Assembly: GCA_945877125.1 (NCBI GenBank)
Contig: CAMCQT010000042.1
Coordinates: forward strand, 1-34,482
Reading direction: 5' to 3'
DNA length: 34,482 nt
DNA from: Candidatus Brevifilum fermentans
Lineage (GTDB): Bacteria; Chloroflexota; Anaerolineae; Anaerolineales; Villigracilaceae
In this document: positions 15,141-22,814 of the stretch, in pieces
Position numbering within the stretch: position 1 is the stretch's first letter
Layout of the letters: every line of letters begins with the position of its first letter
Notes under the pieces: model-generated
Told to the model about the DNA's origin: nothing
Seen by the model: only the letters and a program-made list of their open reading frames with translations
Database searches by the model: none
Position numbers and translations under genes: made by a program

Positions 15141-15965
15141 TTAGCGGACAGAAAAAGGCTTTACTGCTTGTGGAGTGGGTGTATTTTGGTCAAGAAATGT
15201 TTTTAATTTTTGGCTGAATGAAGTCGGCTCTTCCAGCATGATAAAGTGACCTGCCGTGGGGAATCTCTCAATGACTGCGTGGGGAATTCCTGCTTGTAAA
15301 GGTTGCCATTGCAAGGGATGAACAATCACATCCTTGTCGCCATACATACCCATGGTTGGAACCTTAACTTGTGAGAGCATGGGAATCAAGTCTGTGCGGC
15401 GAAGCGAAGCAATGGAGCGCAGAAAAGACTCAACGGTGGTGCGTGAAAGGTCGCGGTCCATCATCTCTGGGAAGCGCGGGTCTCTACATATATATGGCGA
15501 ATAAACTTTCATTCCTGTGCGAAATACCCCCATCATATTGAACAGCATGAACGCAATGGGACGGTAGCCTGAAAGCTTGAGCATTGGCGCAAGCGAAGAG
15601 CCGATGATGGGTGAGCCCACCACCACCACTTTGCTGACACGCTCAGGATATTTAATGGCGACTGAAAGACTGACGGTACCGCCCATGCTATGTCCCACCA
15701 ACGGAGCGTGAACAATTCCCAGCTGTTCCATAAATTGATCTACAAGGGTTACGAAATCTGAAACAGCATACGTCTCACGTTTCTTGCCAGATTCGCCAAA
15801 CCCCCAAAAATCCAGCGCATAGGTGCGGTAAAACGCGCCTAGATAAGCCATCGTCTCCTGCCACAGCCCCCATGAGCCAAGCCATCCGTGCAAAAGGATT
15901 ACCGGACGCCCGCGTCCGTATACTTCGTAATGAACTATTCCCTGGTCAGTGGTAATTGAAGACAC
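15141..15965 (-). CDS. Alpha/beta hydrolase with intact catalytic triad
   Basis: 274 residues. The oxyanion region is LLHGWLGSW (24-32), the nucleophile elbow GHSMG has Ser93, the acid is Asp212 in MYGDKDVIV, and His240 lies in TAGHFIML. It is a soluble serine hydrolase of the epoxide-hydrolase/esterase superfamily, with the substrate unknown. It is a paralogue of the protein at 2992-3783: the first ~95 residues align almost without gaps, down to GRGRP, HGW.GSW and ALDFWGFG versus ALDLFGFG. The start codon is GTG 15965, with GGAAGGA upstream. It is the third gene of the DUF4388-GTPase operon, 21 bases after the GTPase. Confidence 0.9.
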   Translation of the reverse strand: MSSITTDQGIVHYEVYGRGRPVILLHGWLGSWGLWQETMAYLGAFYRTYALDFWGFGESGKKRETYAVSDFVTLVDQFMEQLGIVHAPLVGHSMGGTVSLSVAIKYPERVSKVVVVGSPIIGSSLAPMLKLSGYRPIAFMLFNMMGVFRTGMKVYSPYICRDPRFPEMMDRDLSRTTVESFLRSIASLRRTDLIPMLSQVKVPTMGMYGDKDVIVHPLQWQPLQAGIPHAVIERFPTAGHFIMLEEPTSFSQKLKTFLDQNTPTPQAVKPFSVR

Positions 15966-15986
15966 AGCAAATTATATATCCTTCCC

Positions 15987-16526
15987 TTATTTTCCTGATT
16001 CCATTTCTTTAAGGATGCTATACAGTAGCTCAAGCAGGACTGTTTTTACGGTACTACGATCTGTTGCCACACAGGGTAAAAGTTTTGTGTGACTATCAAG
16101 GCGTAGCGCATGACGAATATCTTCGAGTTCCCAGGCGTCTTCCACATCCTGTTTGTTTGCGGCAACGACAAAGGGTGTGGGAGCATACGCGCGGAAGGTT
16201 TCGAGGATCGAGCGCGCTTCGCGGAAGGTTTCCGGTCGGGTGCTATCCACCATGACAATGAAGCCTAACATGCCCTCCGACAAAATTTCCCACATGAAAT
16301 CAAAGCGCTTTTGCCCCGGCGTCCCAAATAGATACAGGACCAGGTCCTCATCTACAGTGATGCGGCCAAAATCCATCGCAACTGTCGTTGCAGATTTTAC
16401 AGTGCGTTCTTCATCTGAAGAGATTTTACGTTCTGTGGCAACCACATCAATTTCACTGACAGACTGAATAAACTGCGTCTTGCCAGCGCTGAATGGACCC
16501 GTTACTACCATTTTGACCGTTTGCAT
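15987..16526 (-). CDS. Small Ras-like GTPase of the MglA/CvnD type
   Basis: 179 residues, a single G domain. The P-loop is GPFSAGKT (10-17), the switch I Thr is in SATTVAMDFG (46-54), G3 is FGTPGQ (67-72), and G4 is NKQD (124-127). The Pro before Gly-Gln in G3, instead of Ala, is typical of MglA-like and actinobacterial CvnD GTPases. These act as polarity or signalling switches downstream of sensory proteins. AGAAGGA precedes ATG 16526. It follows the DUF4388 gene by 26 bases. GTPase plus DUF4388 pairs are known from several phyla. No roadblock-domain partner is present in the window. Confidence 0.92.
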   Translation of the reverse strand: MQTVKMVVTGPFSAGKTQFIQSVSEIDVVATERKISSDEERTVKSATTVAMDFGRITVDEDLVLYLFGTPGQKRFDFMWEILSEGMLGFIVMVDSTRPETFREARSILETFRAYAPTPFVVAANKQDVEDAWELEDIRHALRLDSHTKLLPCVATDRSTVKTVLLELLYSILKEMESGK

Positions 16527-16552
16527 AATTTCTATCCTTCTAACCCTGATGA

Positions 16553-17359
16553 TTACAATGTACGAATGCGACCAATTAATTTATTAATCAAAGTCTTTTG
16601 TTCCTGCTTGTCCTGCATTGGGAACTGTTTAGGATTAGGCGGAGCAACCATCCCCACAGGACGTGCCAATTCAACCAACCCTGCCTGCAACAAGCCGTAT
16701 ACAATCCTGCGAACGTCCAAATCGCTTAATTTGTTGGTGCTCGCGATCTGACGCATTGTGTTTTTGGGGTCAACAAACTTAACCACTTTCCATTCTTCAA
16801 CGCTCAAGTTGACATTGGTAAGCGGTCTTTCGGTGAATTTGAGCGCCATATCAAGGCTCGGAATTTCATCTTGAAGCTGTTCCAGTTCGCGTAGTTGACG
16901 TGACCCTTCAATAATAATATTTTCAAGGTCAAGTTTTACATTGATGCGGCCGTCCGGCGGAAGTAACTCATTCTCAAAACGAAAGATGCCTTCCACCCAT
17001 GTGAACAACCTGCGCACCACTTCTGTAAAGTAGCCTTGTAAATTTAGGAGAATATCTTCCTGGGTTACATAGCCTGCGTTAATAAGAAGCAACCCCAACT
17101 CTTTGTCGGTCATCTGACCTGCGCGGTCTGCAATGGCGCGGTATTGATTTACATTGATCTTGTTTGCCTTGTGCAAAACCGACGCAAGCCCACCATCATC
17201 TTTTCCGATGCGTGCATACGCGAGCTTACCTTCACGGAATGAAATATGAGCTTGTTCCGAAGGTCCATCTAGAATCAATGTGCCGGTTTTATTGGCAAGA
17301 TTAATCAGATTGAGAAGTTGTGTAATTGTAAAATCGCGTAAATTTCCACGCAGCGCCAT
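16553..17359 (-). CDS. DUF4388 (PATAN-type) domain protein
   Basis: 268 residues from ATG 17359, chosen because AGAGGA lies 4-5 bases upstream. The longer frame to 17428 begins at TTG inside the promoter. Residues 1-95 match the DUF4388 pattern: LRGNLRDFTITQLLNLI, TGTLILDG, ISFREGKLAYARIG. A middle helical part (TDKELGLLLINAGYVTQEDI) is shared with many DUF4388 proteins. The C-terminal ~70 residues (VVKFVDPKNTMRQIASTNKL then a helix pair) look like a small winged-helix or linker domain. DUF4388 proteins are linked to two-component and motility signalling. It is the first gene of a three-gene operon with the GTPase and hydrolase, transcribed from a strong promoter. Confidence 0.87.
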   Translation of the reverse strand: MALRGNLRDFTITQLLNLINLANKTGTLILDGPSEQAHISFREGKLAYARIGKDDGGLASVLHKANKINVNQYRAIADRAGQMTDKELGLLLINAGYVTQEDILLNLQGYFTEVVRRLFTWVEGIFRFENELLPPDGRINVKLDLENIIIEGSRQLRELEQLQDEIPSLDMALKFTERPLTNVNLSVEEWKVVKFVDPKNTMRQIASTNKLSDLDVRRIVYGLLQAGLVELARPVGMVAPPNPKQFPMQDKQEQKTLINKLIGRIRTL

Positions 17360-17399
17360 ATATCCTCTATTTATCCCTTCATGAGGGACAGATAGAAAA

Positions 17400-17428
17400 A
17401 TTATACATGCAAGATGATGATGCGTCAA
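17400..17428 (-). promoter_or_regulatory. Promoter of the DUF4388-GTPase-hydrolase operon
   Basis: On the minus strand TTGACG (17428-17423), exactly 17 bases, then TATAAT (17405-17400). The predicted start near 17393 leaves a ~34-base leader containing the AGAGGA ribosome site. It has the same layout as the tRNA-Glu promoter. Confidence 0.75.
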
Positions 17429-17524
17429 TTAAACGGGTTAACATTCTTGTGAGGATGACTAACCGCAACCTGATTTTATGGGTAGAGGATCCTGTCCGAT
17501 GGAGTTAATCCACGCCTTGGCAGC

Positions 17525-17547
17525 GCACGGGGATATAATCCCCGTGC
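17525..17547. repeat. Short perfect palindrome 1 of the 17.5-kb cluster
   Basis: GCACGGGGAT (17525-17534), loop ATA, and ATCCCCGTGC (17538-17547) form a 10-bp perfect stem. It is one of three unrelated perfect palindromes within 210 bases in this otherwise gene-free stretch (17429-17834). Confidence 0.8.
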
Positions 17548-17581
17548 TACCCGCAGCATATGAAGGTATTCGACCTATGAC

Positions 17582-17650
17582 CATCCACCTAAAAATGGAC
17601 TCATGACCAAACGCATCTTTATCTTTGCCGATCACGGTACGGCAATCACC
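17582..17650 (+). pseudogene. Remnant of a duplicated 5' end of the gene at 17835
   Basis: From ATG 17603, 48 bases match the start of the downstream gene (ATG 17835) at 40 of 48 positions, encoding MTKRIFIFADHGTAIT against MTKRIFISADHGMAII. All eight differences are C/T transitions. The match also reaches upstream: CATCCACC followed by an A-rich run is present before both ATGs (17582 and 17804). After 17650 the similarity stops and the frame soon loses sense. A former paralogue or tandem copy seems to have been deleted down to its leader and first 16 codons. Confidence 0.7.
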
Positions 17651-17682
17651 GCACGGACATGCACGTCCACTGAAAGTCGGCT

Positions 17683-17700
17683 AGTCCGCTTGAGCGGACT
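17683..17700. repeat. Short perfect palindrome 2 of the 17.5-kb cluster
   Basis: AGTCCGCT (17683-17690), loop TG, and AGCGGACT (17693-17700): an 8-bp perfect stem with a minimal spacer, between the gene remnant and palindrome 3. Confidence 0.7.
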
Positions 17701-17711
17701 TTGTAAAATTA

Positions 17712-17733
17712 GCCCGACGGTTAACCGTCGGGC
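17712..17733. repeat. Perfect 22-base palindrome (palindrome 3)
   Basis: GCCCGACGGTT (17712-17722) is followed directly by its exact reverse complement to 17733, with no spacer. It lies about 100 bases before the GT-B-like gene. It could be a protein binding site, but its company of other palindromes makes a dispersed repeat more likely. Confidence 0.8.
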
Positions 17734-17834
17734 GGGGCTGAAGGTGAGATAAAATCCATCGAAACAGAATCAACTCACAGACAAGAAAGAAGCGGGTGGT
17801 CTTCATCCACCCAAAAAGGCAACCATCAAACTAC

Positions 17835-19289
17835 ATGACTAAACGCATCTTCATCTCCGCCGACCACGGCATGGCAATCATCTACTTCCTGCAAAGCGAC
17901 GTCGTCTCGACGCTGCTCGACGCGGGTATTGAGGTCGTCGTCCTCACCGACGATGAAACAAAGGAAAAAATTTCGCAGCGCTTTGCGCGCCCCGGATTAA
18001 CTTTTGAAGGCTTGTGCTTGAAGCAGGCAAATGAGTACGCAAAAAAAGTCAGCCCGCGCCTGCAATCGTTGCTCATCTATCTGCGCCGCGTGGGCGGCTC
18101 GCGCCGCATCAACACTGAAGCCATGGACAGTCACATCTGGGAAGTGTGGGGCGAGAACGGCTGGAAGTTCCGCCTGGGCGTTTGGATTCCGTCTGCACTG
18201 GCAATTATCCTTCTGCGGAACTTCGCCTTTGCCCGCAAACTTTTGGTGCGGATCCAAAACCGATTCACGCCAAATATTTACGCCGACCTGTTCGACAAAT
18301 ACAAACCCGATATGGTCATCGCCTCGACTCCCGGCTGGAGAATGGATCGTTACCTGCTGCGCGAATCTGCCCGACGCGGAATCACGAACATGACCGTCAT
18401 CGTCGGCTGGGATAATTCGTCTTCGTACAACATCTCCGGCGCGGATGTGCAGTGGGCGACGTGCTGGTCTCAACTCCAAAAAGATGAATTGGTGAATGGC
18501 TCGGACTGGAATCCAGAGCGTGTAAATATTGGCGGCATTCCCTCGTACGATGGGTATTTCCGCAAGTCGTGGCTCATGCCGCGTGACGCGTATTTTAAAT
18601 TGCACGGTCTCGACCCCAACCGCAAGTTGATCTCGTACGCCAGTAGTTTTGTCCACTTTGCGCCGAACTTCCCCAACATCGAAGCTCTGGCGAAATTGGT
18701 TTCCTCTGATTCACTGGCAGAGCCTTCGCAGTTGTTGATCCGCTTGCACCCCAGTCATTTTCAAGACAAGCCGAAAATCTTTGCCGAGGAACGCGAGCGC
18801 GTTTTTGAGTTGGAGAAAAAATATCCGCAGGTTCATGTGGTCAAACCGGTTGCGCTGGGCGGATCACTCGGCTATTACGGCGGCGAAGACATGGACGAAA
18901 AATCTTCGATGATGGCATACTCTGACGTGCTGGTGACGGTTTACTCCACCATGCTGGTCGAGACCGCCGTGCACGACACGCCGATGATCGCGGCGGTCAT
19001 TGACACGCCCGGAGGCTGGAACAAGCCGAAGAAGTTTTCCCTGTCCCTGAAAGAGATCGGCGACTGGCCCACTCACAAAAGATTCCGCGAAGCCAAAGCC
19101 GGACGCGTAGCAACCAACGAAAAAGAATTGCGCGCCACGTTGAATGCCTACTTGAAAAATCCAGCCCTTGACCTTGCCGAACGCAAAAAGTTCATCGAAG
19201 ACGAAATCACTTTCACCGATGGCACAGCCGGCAAACGCACTGCGGAGTTTATTTTGAAAGTTTTAAATCGGGACGCAGAAAAACGCTGA
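17835..19289 (+). CDS. GT-B-like glycosyl/glycerophosphate transferase-type protein, envelope polysaccharide
   Basis: 484 residues from ATG 17835, chosen because the coding similarity with the upstream remnant begins exactly there. The architecture suggests two Rossmann-like halves. The N-terminal half starts TKRIFISADHGMAIIYFLQSD and has a mid-sequence VIASTPGWRMDRYLL. The C-terminal half has RLHPSHF, then a SSMMAYSDVLVTVYSTMLVETAVHDTPMIA stretch, the pattern seen in CDP-glycerol glycerophosphotransferases and related surface-polysaccharide transferases (acceptor-side Ser/Thr and Glu near YSTMLVE). The exact donor is unknown. The next two genes (EamA half-transporter, GT39-like protein) fit an envelope role. 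The last few codons (NRDAEKR) and the stop lie within a palindromic repeat at 19271-19333. Confidence 0.65.
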   Translation: MTKRIFISADHGMAIIYFLQSDVVSTLLDAGIEVVVLTDDETKEKISQRFARPGLTFEGLCLKQANEYAKKVSPRLQSLLIYLRRVGGSRRINTEAMDSHIWEVWGENGWKFRLGVWIPSALAIILLRNFAFARKLLVRIQNRFTPNIYADLFDKYKPDMVIASTPGWRMDRYLLRESARRGITNMTVIVGWDNSSSYNISGADVQWATCWSQLQKDELVNGSDWNPERVNIGGIPSYDGYFRKSWLMPRDAYFKLHGLDPNRKLISYASSFVHFAPNFPNIEALAKLVSSDSLAEPSQLLIRLHPSHFQDKPKIFAEERERVFELEKKYPQVHVVKPVALGGSLGYYGGEDMDEKSSMMAYSDVLVTVYSTMLVETAVHDTPMIAAVIDTPGGWNKPKKFSLSLKEIGDWPTHKRFREAKAGRVATNEKELRATLNAYLKNPALDLAERKKFIEDEITFTDGTAGKRTAEFILKVLNRDAEKR

Positions 19290-19333
19290 AAACGCAGATA
19301 AAATTCAGCGTGAATCTGTGTTCGTCTGCGTCC
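19271..19333. repeat. Nested inverted repeat overlapping the 3' end of the GT-B-like gene
   Basis: GGACGCAGA (19271-19279) pairs with TCTGCGTCC (19325-19333), and inside it ACGCTGAA (19283-19290) pairs with TTCAGCGT (19304-19311). The left arm supplies the final codons and stop of the preceding gene. It may double as a weak terminator, but there is no U-tract. Confidence 0.75.
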
Positions 19334-19362
19334 TAAAAACTTTAGGTTCCTTCGTGGTAATG

Positions 19363-19806
19363 ATGACCAAACCCATGTCCCTCTTCTATTTCTCCATCGC
19401 CCTTGCGATCTGCTCCAGCGCACTTTATCATTTTGTTGCCAAGAGCACGCCTTCGAATGTGAATTTTACAGTTTCTCTTTTAGTGACGTATGCGGTTGCT
19501 TTTACCGTGACCCTTCTCACTTTTTACTTTTTCCCCATCCCAAACGGAATCACAGTGGAAATAAAACAACTCAACTGGGCAAGTATCGGACTTGCCATCG
19601 CCATCGTCGGCATTGAATTTGGGTTCCTGCTTGTCTATCGCGCAGGTTGGAATTTGGGAATCGCCGCCGTGCTGACCAATGTGGTGGCGTCGCTAATCCT
19701 GCTGCCCGTGGCGATTTTCTTTTTCAAGGATAAAATTTCGTGGGTGAATATCGTGGGGATTTTTGTTTGCCTGGTCGGGTTGGTCATGTTGAACTGGAAA
19801 AGATAA
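19363..19806 (+). CDS. EamA/DMT-type half-size membrane transporter
   Basis: About 147 residues with five hydrophobic segments: SLFYFSIALAICSSALYHFV, FTVSLLVTYAVAFTVTLLTFYF, WASIGLAIAIVGIEFGFLLV, AVLTNVVASLILLPVAIFFF, and IVGIFVCLVGLVML. The final WVNIVGIFVCLVGLVMLNW pattern is characteristic of EamA/small-multidrug-type 5-helix units, which work as dimers. Several in-frame ATGs compete (19360, 19363, 19375). None has a strong ribosome site, and the region just upstream is a palindromic repeat, so the start is uncertain by a few residues. It lies between two envelope-type transferase genes and may move a lipid-linked or sugar precursor. Confidence 0.75.
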   Translation: MTKPMSLFYFSIALAICSSALYHFVAKSTPSNVNFTVSLLVTYAVAFTVTLLTFYFFPIPNGITVEIKQLNWASIGLAIAIVGIEFGFLLVYRAGWNLGIAAVLTNVVASLILLPVAIFFFKDKISWVNIVGIFVCLVGLVMLNWKR

Positions 19807-19807
19807 T

Positions 19808-21385
19808 ATGAAGAAAGGATTATTCCTGTCGAGTCTTTTTTTTCTGCTGGTTGTTTTTACAGTTCTGACGCCGGTTGCGCCGCTGTATCAGCCTATTTCT
19901 ACACGCGATCAAGGAGTTTACCTGTACGCCGGGCAGCAAGTCCTTAATGGGGAAATTCCATACCGTGATATATGGGATCATAAAGGACCAGTTCTCTACT
20001 ATATTAATTCACTTGGCTTATGGTTAACAGATTCGACCTGGGGTGTCTGGTTTCTTGAAATCATATTCCTTTTCTTTACGGCAATTTCAAGTTTTTTGGC
20101 GTTGCGCGTGGTTTTTGGATCCGCAGTTGCTTTTTCAAGTACAGTTTTATGGTTGGTGAGTCTTCCCCAGGTTTTGGATCATGGAAATACTGTGGAAGAA
20201 TATTCCCTGTTGTTTCAATTTGCCGCAATTTATTTTTATCTGCGGTCGGAAAAAAATCAAAAAGGCTATTGGAACGAAATTATTGTCGGGGTTATGGCGG
20301 CAATGGCTTTTTCCATGAGACCCAACAATATTGGAATACATGCCGCGATTGTTTTAGCTTTAATTGTCACGGCTCTTTTATCTCCAAAGGAACGAATTCA
20401 CATTTTTAAGCGGATCATTGCGGTGGGGGGTGGCGCCGCGGTCATCTTTGGTGTGATCGGAATTTATTTTGCCGCGAATAAGTCGCTTGGCAATTTGTTC
20501 GATGAAGTTTTTATCTATAATTATCATTACTCAAAACTTGATACATTTTCGTGGCAGGCTCTTACAAAAAGTTACGACCGTCTGACCCTTTTAGTGCAGT
20601 TGGGGCTGGCGGGGCTGGTTGGCGTAATAAATTATCTCTATGGATATTGGAAGCAGGATAAAAAAGAATCGGATATTAAAATCCGTTTTGCCGTTTTTGC
20701 GCTTGTGGCTATCCCGATTCAACTTTATTTGTCATTCCTTTCAGGCAGGAAGTACCTGCATTACTATATTGCCTTGTTGCCAGTTTTGGCGCTTCTGGTG
20801 AGTTTTCTTATTTTCTGGATTCAACAGTGGGTTGAAAAAATATTTCCTGACATCCGCTACAGGAATATGTTGAATTTTTTGATCGCGGGCGGATTTTTTC
20901 TGATGTTTGGCATAAAGCCAGTTATCAATAGGATGTCTCCGCTTGTAAACTTGTTGGAGACAATTTGGGCGGAAAAATCGCTCCCCCCGCCTGATTTCTC
21001 CGCAGTTGAACAGGGGGTGTACGTTGAGTATATTTTGAGCCATACACAGCCAGACGATTATGTCCTTATCTGGGGCAATGCGAGCATGTATAATTTTCTC
21101 ACTGAGCGTAAATCGCCATCCCGATTTGTGTACACGTATGCCTTCGGCGTCCCCAATTATGTCTCGCAGGAAATCGTTGATGAGTTAATGCTTGATATTG
21201 CCCAAAAGAAGCCCATGATTATTGACGCAACGGCAGAAGATAAAACCATAGCGAGGCTTGATTCGGGTGCCTGGAATCATTTGCCTGTCACTCAGAGTTT
21301 GATCCGTTTTATTGAAGAACATTATGTGCATGTCGATACTATCGGTCCAGGTCGTTTTCGTGTGTGGACTTATAAAGGTGAATAA
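19808..21385 (+). CDS. GT39/ArnT-like multi-pass membrane glycosyltransferase
   Basis: 525 residues, starting one base after the stop of the EamA gene. It has an N-terminal membrane helix, then the first outer loop with PISTRDQGVYLYAGQQVL and IPYRDIWDHKGP. Acidic residues in this loop (Asp of RDQG, Asp of WDHKGP) match the catalytic loop of GT-C enzymes such as PMT/ArnT, which use polyprenyl-phosphate sugars. About ten further hydrophobic helices follow to ~residue 385. A soluble C-terminal part (PDDYVLIWGNASMYNFLTERKSPSRF) faces outside, as in other bacterial GT39-like proteins. The donor and acceptor cannot be read from the sequence. Confidence 0.82.
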   Translation: MKKGLFLSSLFFLLVVFTVLTPVAPLYQPISTRDQGVYLYAGQQVLNGEIPYRDIWDHKGPVLYYINSLGLWLTDSTWGVWFLEIIFLFFTAISSFLALRVVFGSAVAFSSTVLWLVSLPQVLDHGNTVEEYSLLFQFAAIYFYLRSEKNQKGYWNEIIVGVMAAMAFSMRPNNIGIHAAIVLALIVTALLSPKERIHIFKRIIAVGGGAAVIFGVIGIYFAANKSLGNLFDEVFIYNYHYSKLDTFSWQALTKSYDRLTLLVQLGLAGLVGVINYLYGYWKQDKKESDIKIRFAVFALVAIPIQLYLSFLSGRKYLHYYIALLPVLALLVSFLIFWIQQWVEKIFPDIRYRNMLNFLIAGGFFLMFGIKPVINRMSPLVNLLETIWAEKSLPPPDFSAVEQGVYVEYILSHTQPDDYVLIWGNASMYNFLTERKSPSRFVYTYAFGVPNYVSQEIVDELMLDIAQKKPMIIDATAEDKTIARLDSGAWNHLPVTQSLIRFIEEHYVHVDTIGPGRFRVWTYKGE

Positions 21386-21452
21386 CTGATTTTAGAATTG
21401 ATTGCCACTGTTTAGGTAAATTGCTCACAGTGAATTGAAAATGGAGAAAACA

Positions 21453-22001
21453 ATGAAAAGGAAATTTATATCTTTAATTTCTGTTTTGGTCATCACCGTA
21501 TTATCTGCCTGCGGACCTGCCCCCGTGCCCACCCTGTCTGTAGCGGATTTGCAGGGAACGGCTGTCGCTGACGCCTGGGTTGCGATGACTTTGACCCAGG
21601 CGGCGATTCCGACTGCCACCGAAACGCCCGTTCCACCCACGCCTACAATAACGCTTACACCGTTTCCCACGGCAACCCTGCTTTTGGTGCCAACTTTTGC
21701 TCTTGTGCCTGCCGCCACTTTGCCAGACACTTCAGTTGCCGACCCTTGTAATGCGCCGCCCCCTCTTGAACCCAAGGGGAAGAAAGTGAAAATAAAATTC
21801 GTCAACAAATCAGATGGAGGAGTAACGTTCTCTTTTGGGATGGTGCAGGAAAATGAAGAAAAAGAATGCGGCACCTACTCTTTCTCTCTGGGAAGATACG
21901 AAGAGCCTGTTGTGGAAGTTTTGGCAGGATGTTACTGGGGATATGGTTGGGTTGATGGAAAAGTGCCTTCAACTACCCAACCAATAATAATCTTTGTATG
22001 A
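21453..22001 (+). CDS. Lipoprotein with Thr/Pro-rich stalk, unknown function
   Basis: 182 residues from ATG 21453, with GGAG 6 bases upstream. An upstream in-frame TTG lacks support. A signal peptide (KRKFISLISVLVITVLSAC) ends in a lipobox LSAC, so Cys20 should be lipidated and the protein anchored outside the membrane. A Thr/Pro-rich stalk (PTATETPVPPTPTITLTPFP) is followed by a ~75-residue C-terminal domain that looks beta-rich (KVKIKFVNKSDGGVTFSFG, ending in a Cys-Tyr-Trp turn). Lipoproteins of this layout are frequent in Anaerolineae. I do not recognise the C-terminal domain. Confidence 0.75.
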   Translation: MKRKFISLISVLVITVLSACGPAPVPTLSVADLQGTAVADAWVAMTLTQAAIPTATETPVPPTPTITLTPFPTATLLLVPTFALVPAATLPDTSVADPCNAPPPLEPKGKKVKIKFVNKSDGGVTFSFGMVQENEEKECGTYSFSLGRYEEPVVEVLAGCYWGYGWVDGKVPSTTQPIIIFV

Positions 22002-22070
22002 CAGATACCAGCAAGATCACTACGATTTGGATCAATGCTGAGGTGATTAATTTCCATTAGTACGGAAGCA

Positions 22071-22125
22071 CGTTTATAAAAAATGAGCGGCAGGCATAAA
22101 GCCCGCTGCTCATTTTTTATAAACG
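22071..22125. terminator. Bidirectional terminator between convergent genes
   Basis: Perfect 18-base arms CGTTTATAAAAAATGAGC (22071-22088) and GCTCATTTTTTATAAACG (22108-22125) around a GC-rich loop give a T-run on each strand. It sits between the lipoprotein (+, ends 22001) and the HD hydrolase (-, ends 22138). Confidence 0.85.
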
Positions 22126-22137
22126 GTTGACAAAAAT

Positions 22138-22713
22138 TTATACGGGAGGATTAATATTCCCAACCAGCCCCAACTCTGGTGCGATCTTGCGCATGGCAAG
22201 AATGACGTTGCCGACATGCTCCCAAATATCCACGCCAAAGGCTTGGGCGGCGTGTTCCATTTCGGTGCGGTCGGTGCCGGCGGCGAAGGCTTTGTCTTTC
22301 CATTTCTTTTTGACAGAACTGGCTTCAAGATCAAATAAGGAACGTGAGGGGCGAACCAGCGCGACGGCGGTGATTAATCCCGTGACTTCGTCACAGGCGG
22401 CGATGGCTTTTCTGCGGAGCGTGTCGCGCGGGATGCCCATGTGGTCGGCATGGCTGAGGATGTCCTGGACAATCTCTTCGCTGACGCCGCGCTCCCGTAG
22501 AATCGCTGAACCAGCTTGCGGGTGTTGTTCGAGCGTGGGGTGAATCTCCCAGTCAAAGTCGTGGAGCAGTCCAATTAATCCCCACAGTTCGACATCCTCG
22601 CTAAATTTTTCGGCATAAAAACGCATGGCGGCTTCCACCGATAACATGTGACGGACGAGTCCTTCATTTTTTACAAATTCACGCACAAGGGCAAGCGCTT
22701 CTTCACGGGTCAT
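22138..22713 (-). CDS. HD-domain metal-dependent phosphohydrolase
   Basis: 191 residues with the full HD motif series: His22 (VRHMLSVE), His51-Asp52 (GLLHDFDWE), His88 (ILSHADHMG) and Asp108 (ACDEVTG). These bind the metal pair in HD phosphohydrolases acting on nucleotides or related phosphoesters. This form matches the stand-alone 'HDIG-type' small proteins annotated in many Chloroflexota and Firmicutes; the substrate is unknown. AAGGAG lies 6 bases before ATG 22713. It is downstream of the lysoplasmalogenase gene on the same strand, separated by a palindromic repeat. Confidence 0.88.
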   Translation of the reverse strand: MTREEALALVREFVKNEGLVRHMLSVEAAMRFYAEKFSEDVELWGLIGLLHDFDWEIHPTLEQHPQAGSAILRERGVSEEIVQDILSHADHMGIPRDTLRRKAIAACDEVTGLITAVALVRPSRSLFDLEASSVKKKWKDKAFAAGTDRTEMEHAAQAFGVDIWEHVGNVILAMRKIAPELGLVGNINPPV

Positions 22714-22732
22714 GATTTCTCCTTTATTTTTT

Positions 22733-22808
22733 ATCCACAGATTACACAGATTCTCGCAGATTTTTGTTTAAGGATTTTCAATCTGTGTAATCTGCAAAAT
22801 CTGTGGAT
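22733..22808. repeat. Inverted repeat between the lysoplasmalogenase and HD genes
   Basis: Outer perfect arms ATCCACAGATT (22733-22743) and AATCTGTGGAT (22798-22808). Inside each arm the 9-mer unit ACACAGATT recurs with slight changes, so each arm is itself a short tandem repeat. There is no coding sequence here. Confidence 0.8.
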
Positions 22809-22814
22809 TGTTGT

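Noticed and set aside
17997-18656. A 219-codon minus-strand frame inside the GT-B-like gene
   Set aside because: It is a shadow of the plus-strand gene. Its composition is unusual and no ribosome site or motif is present.
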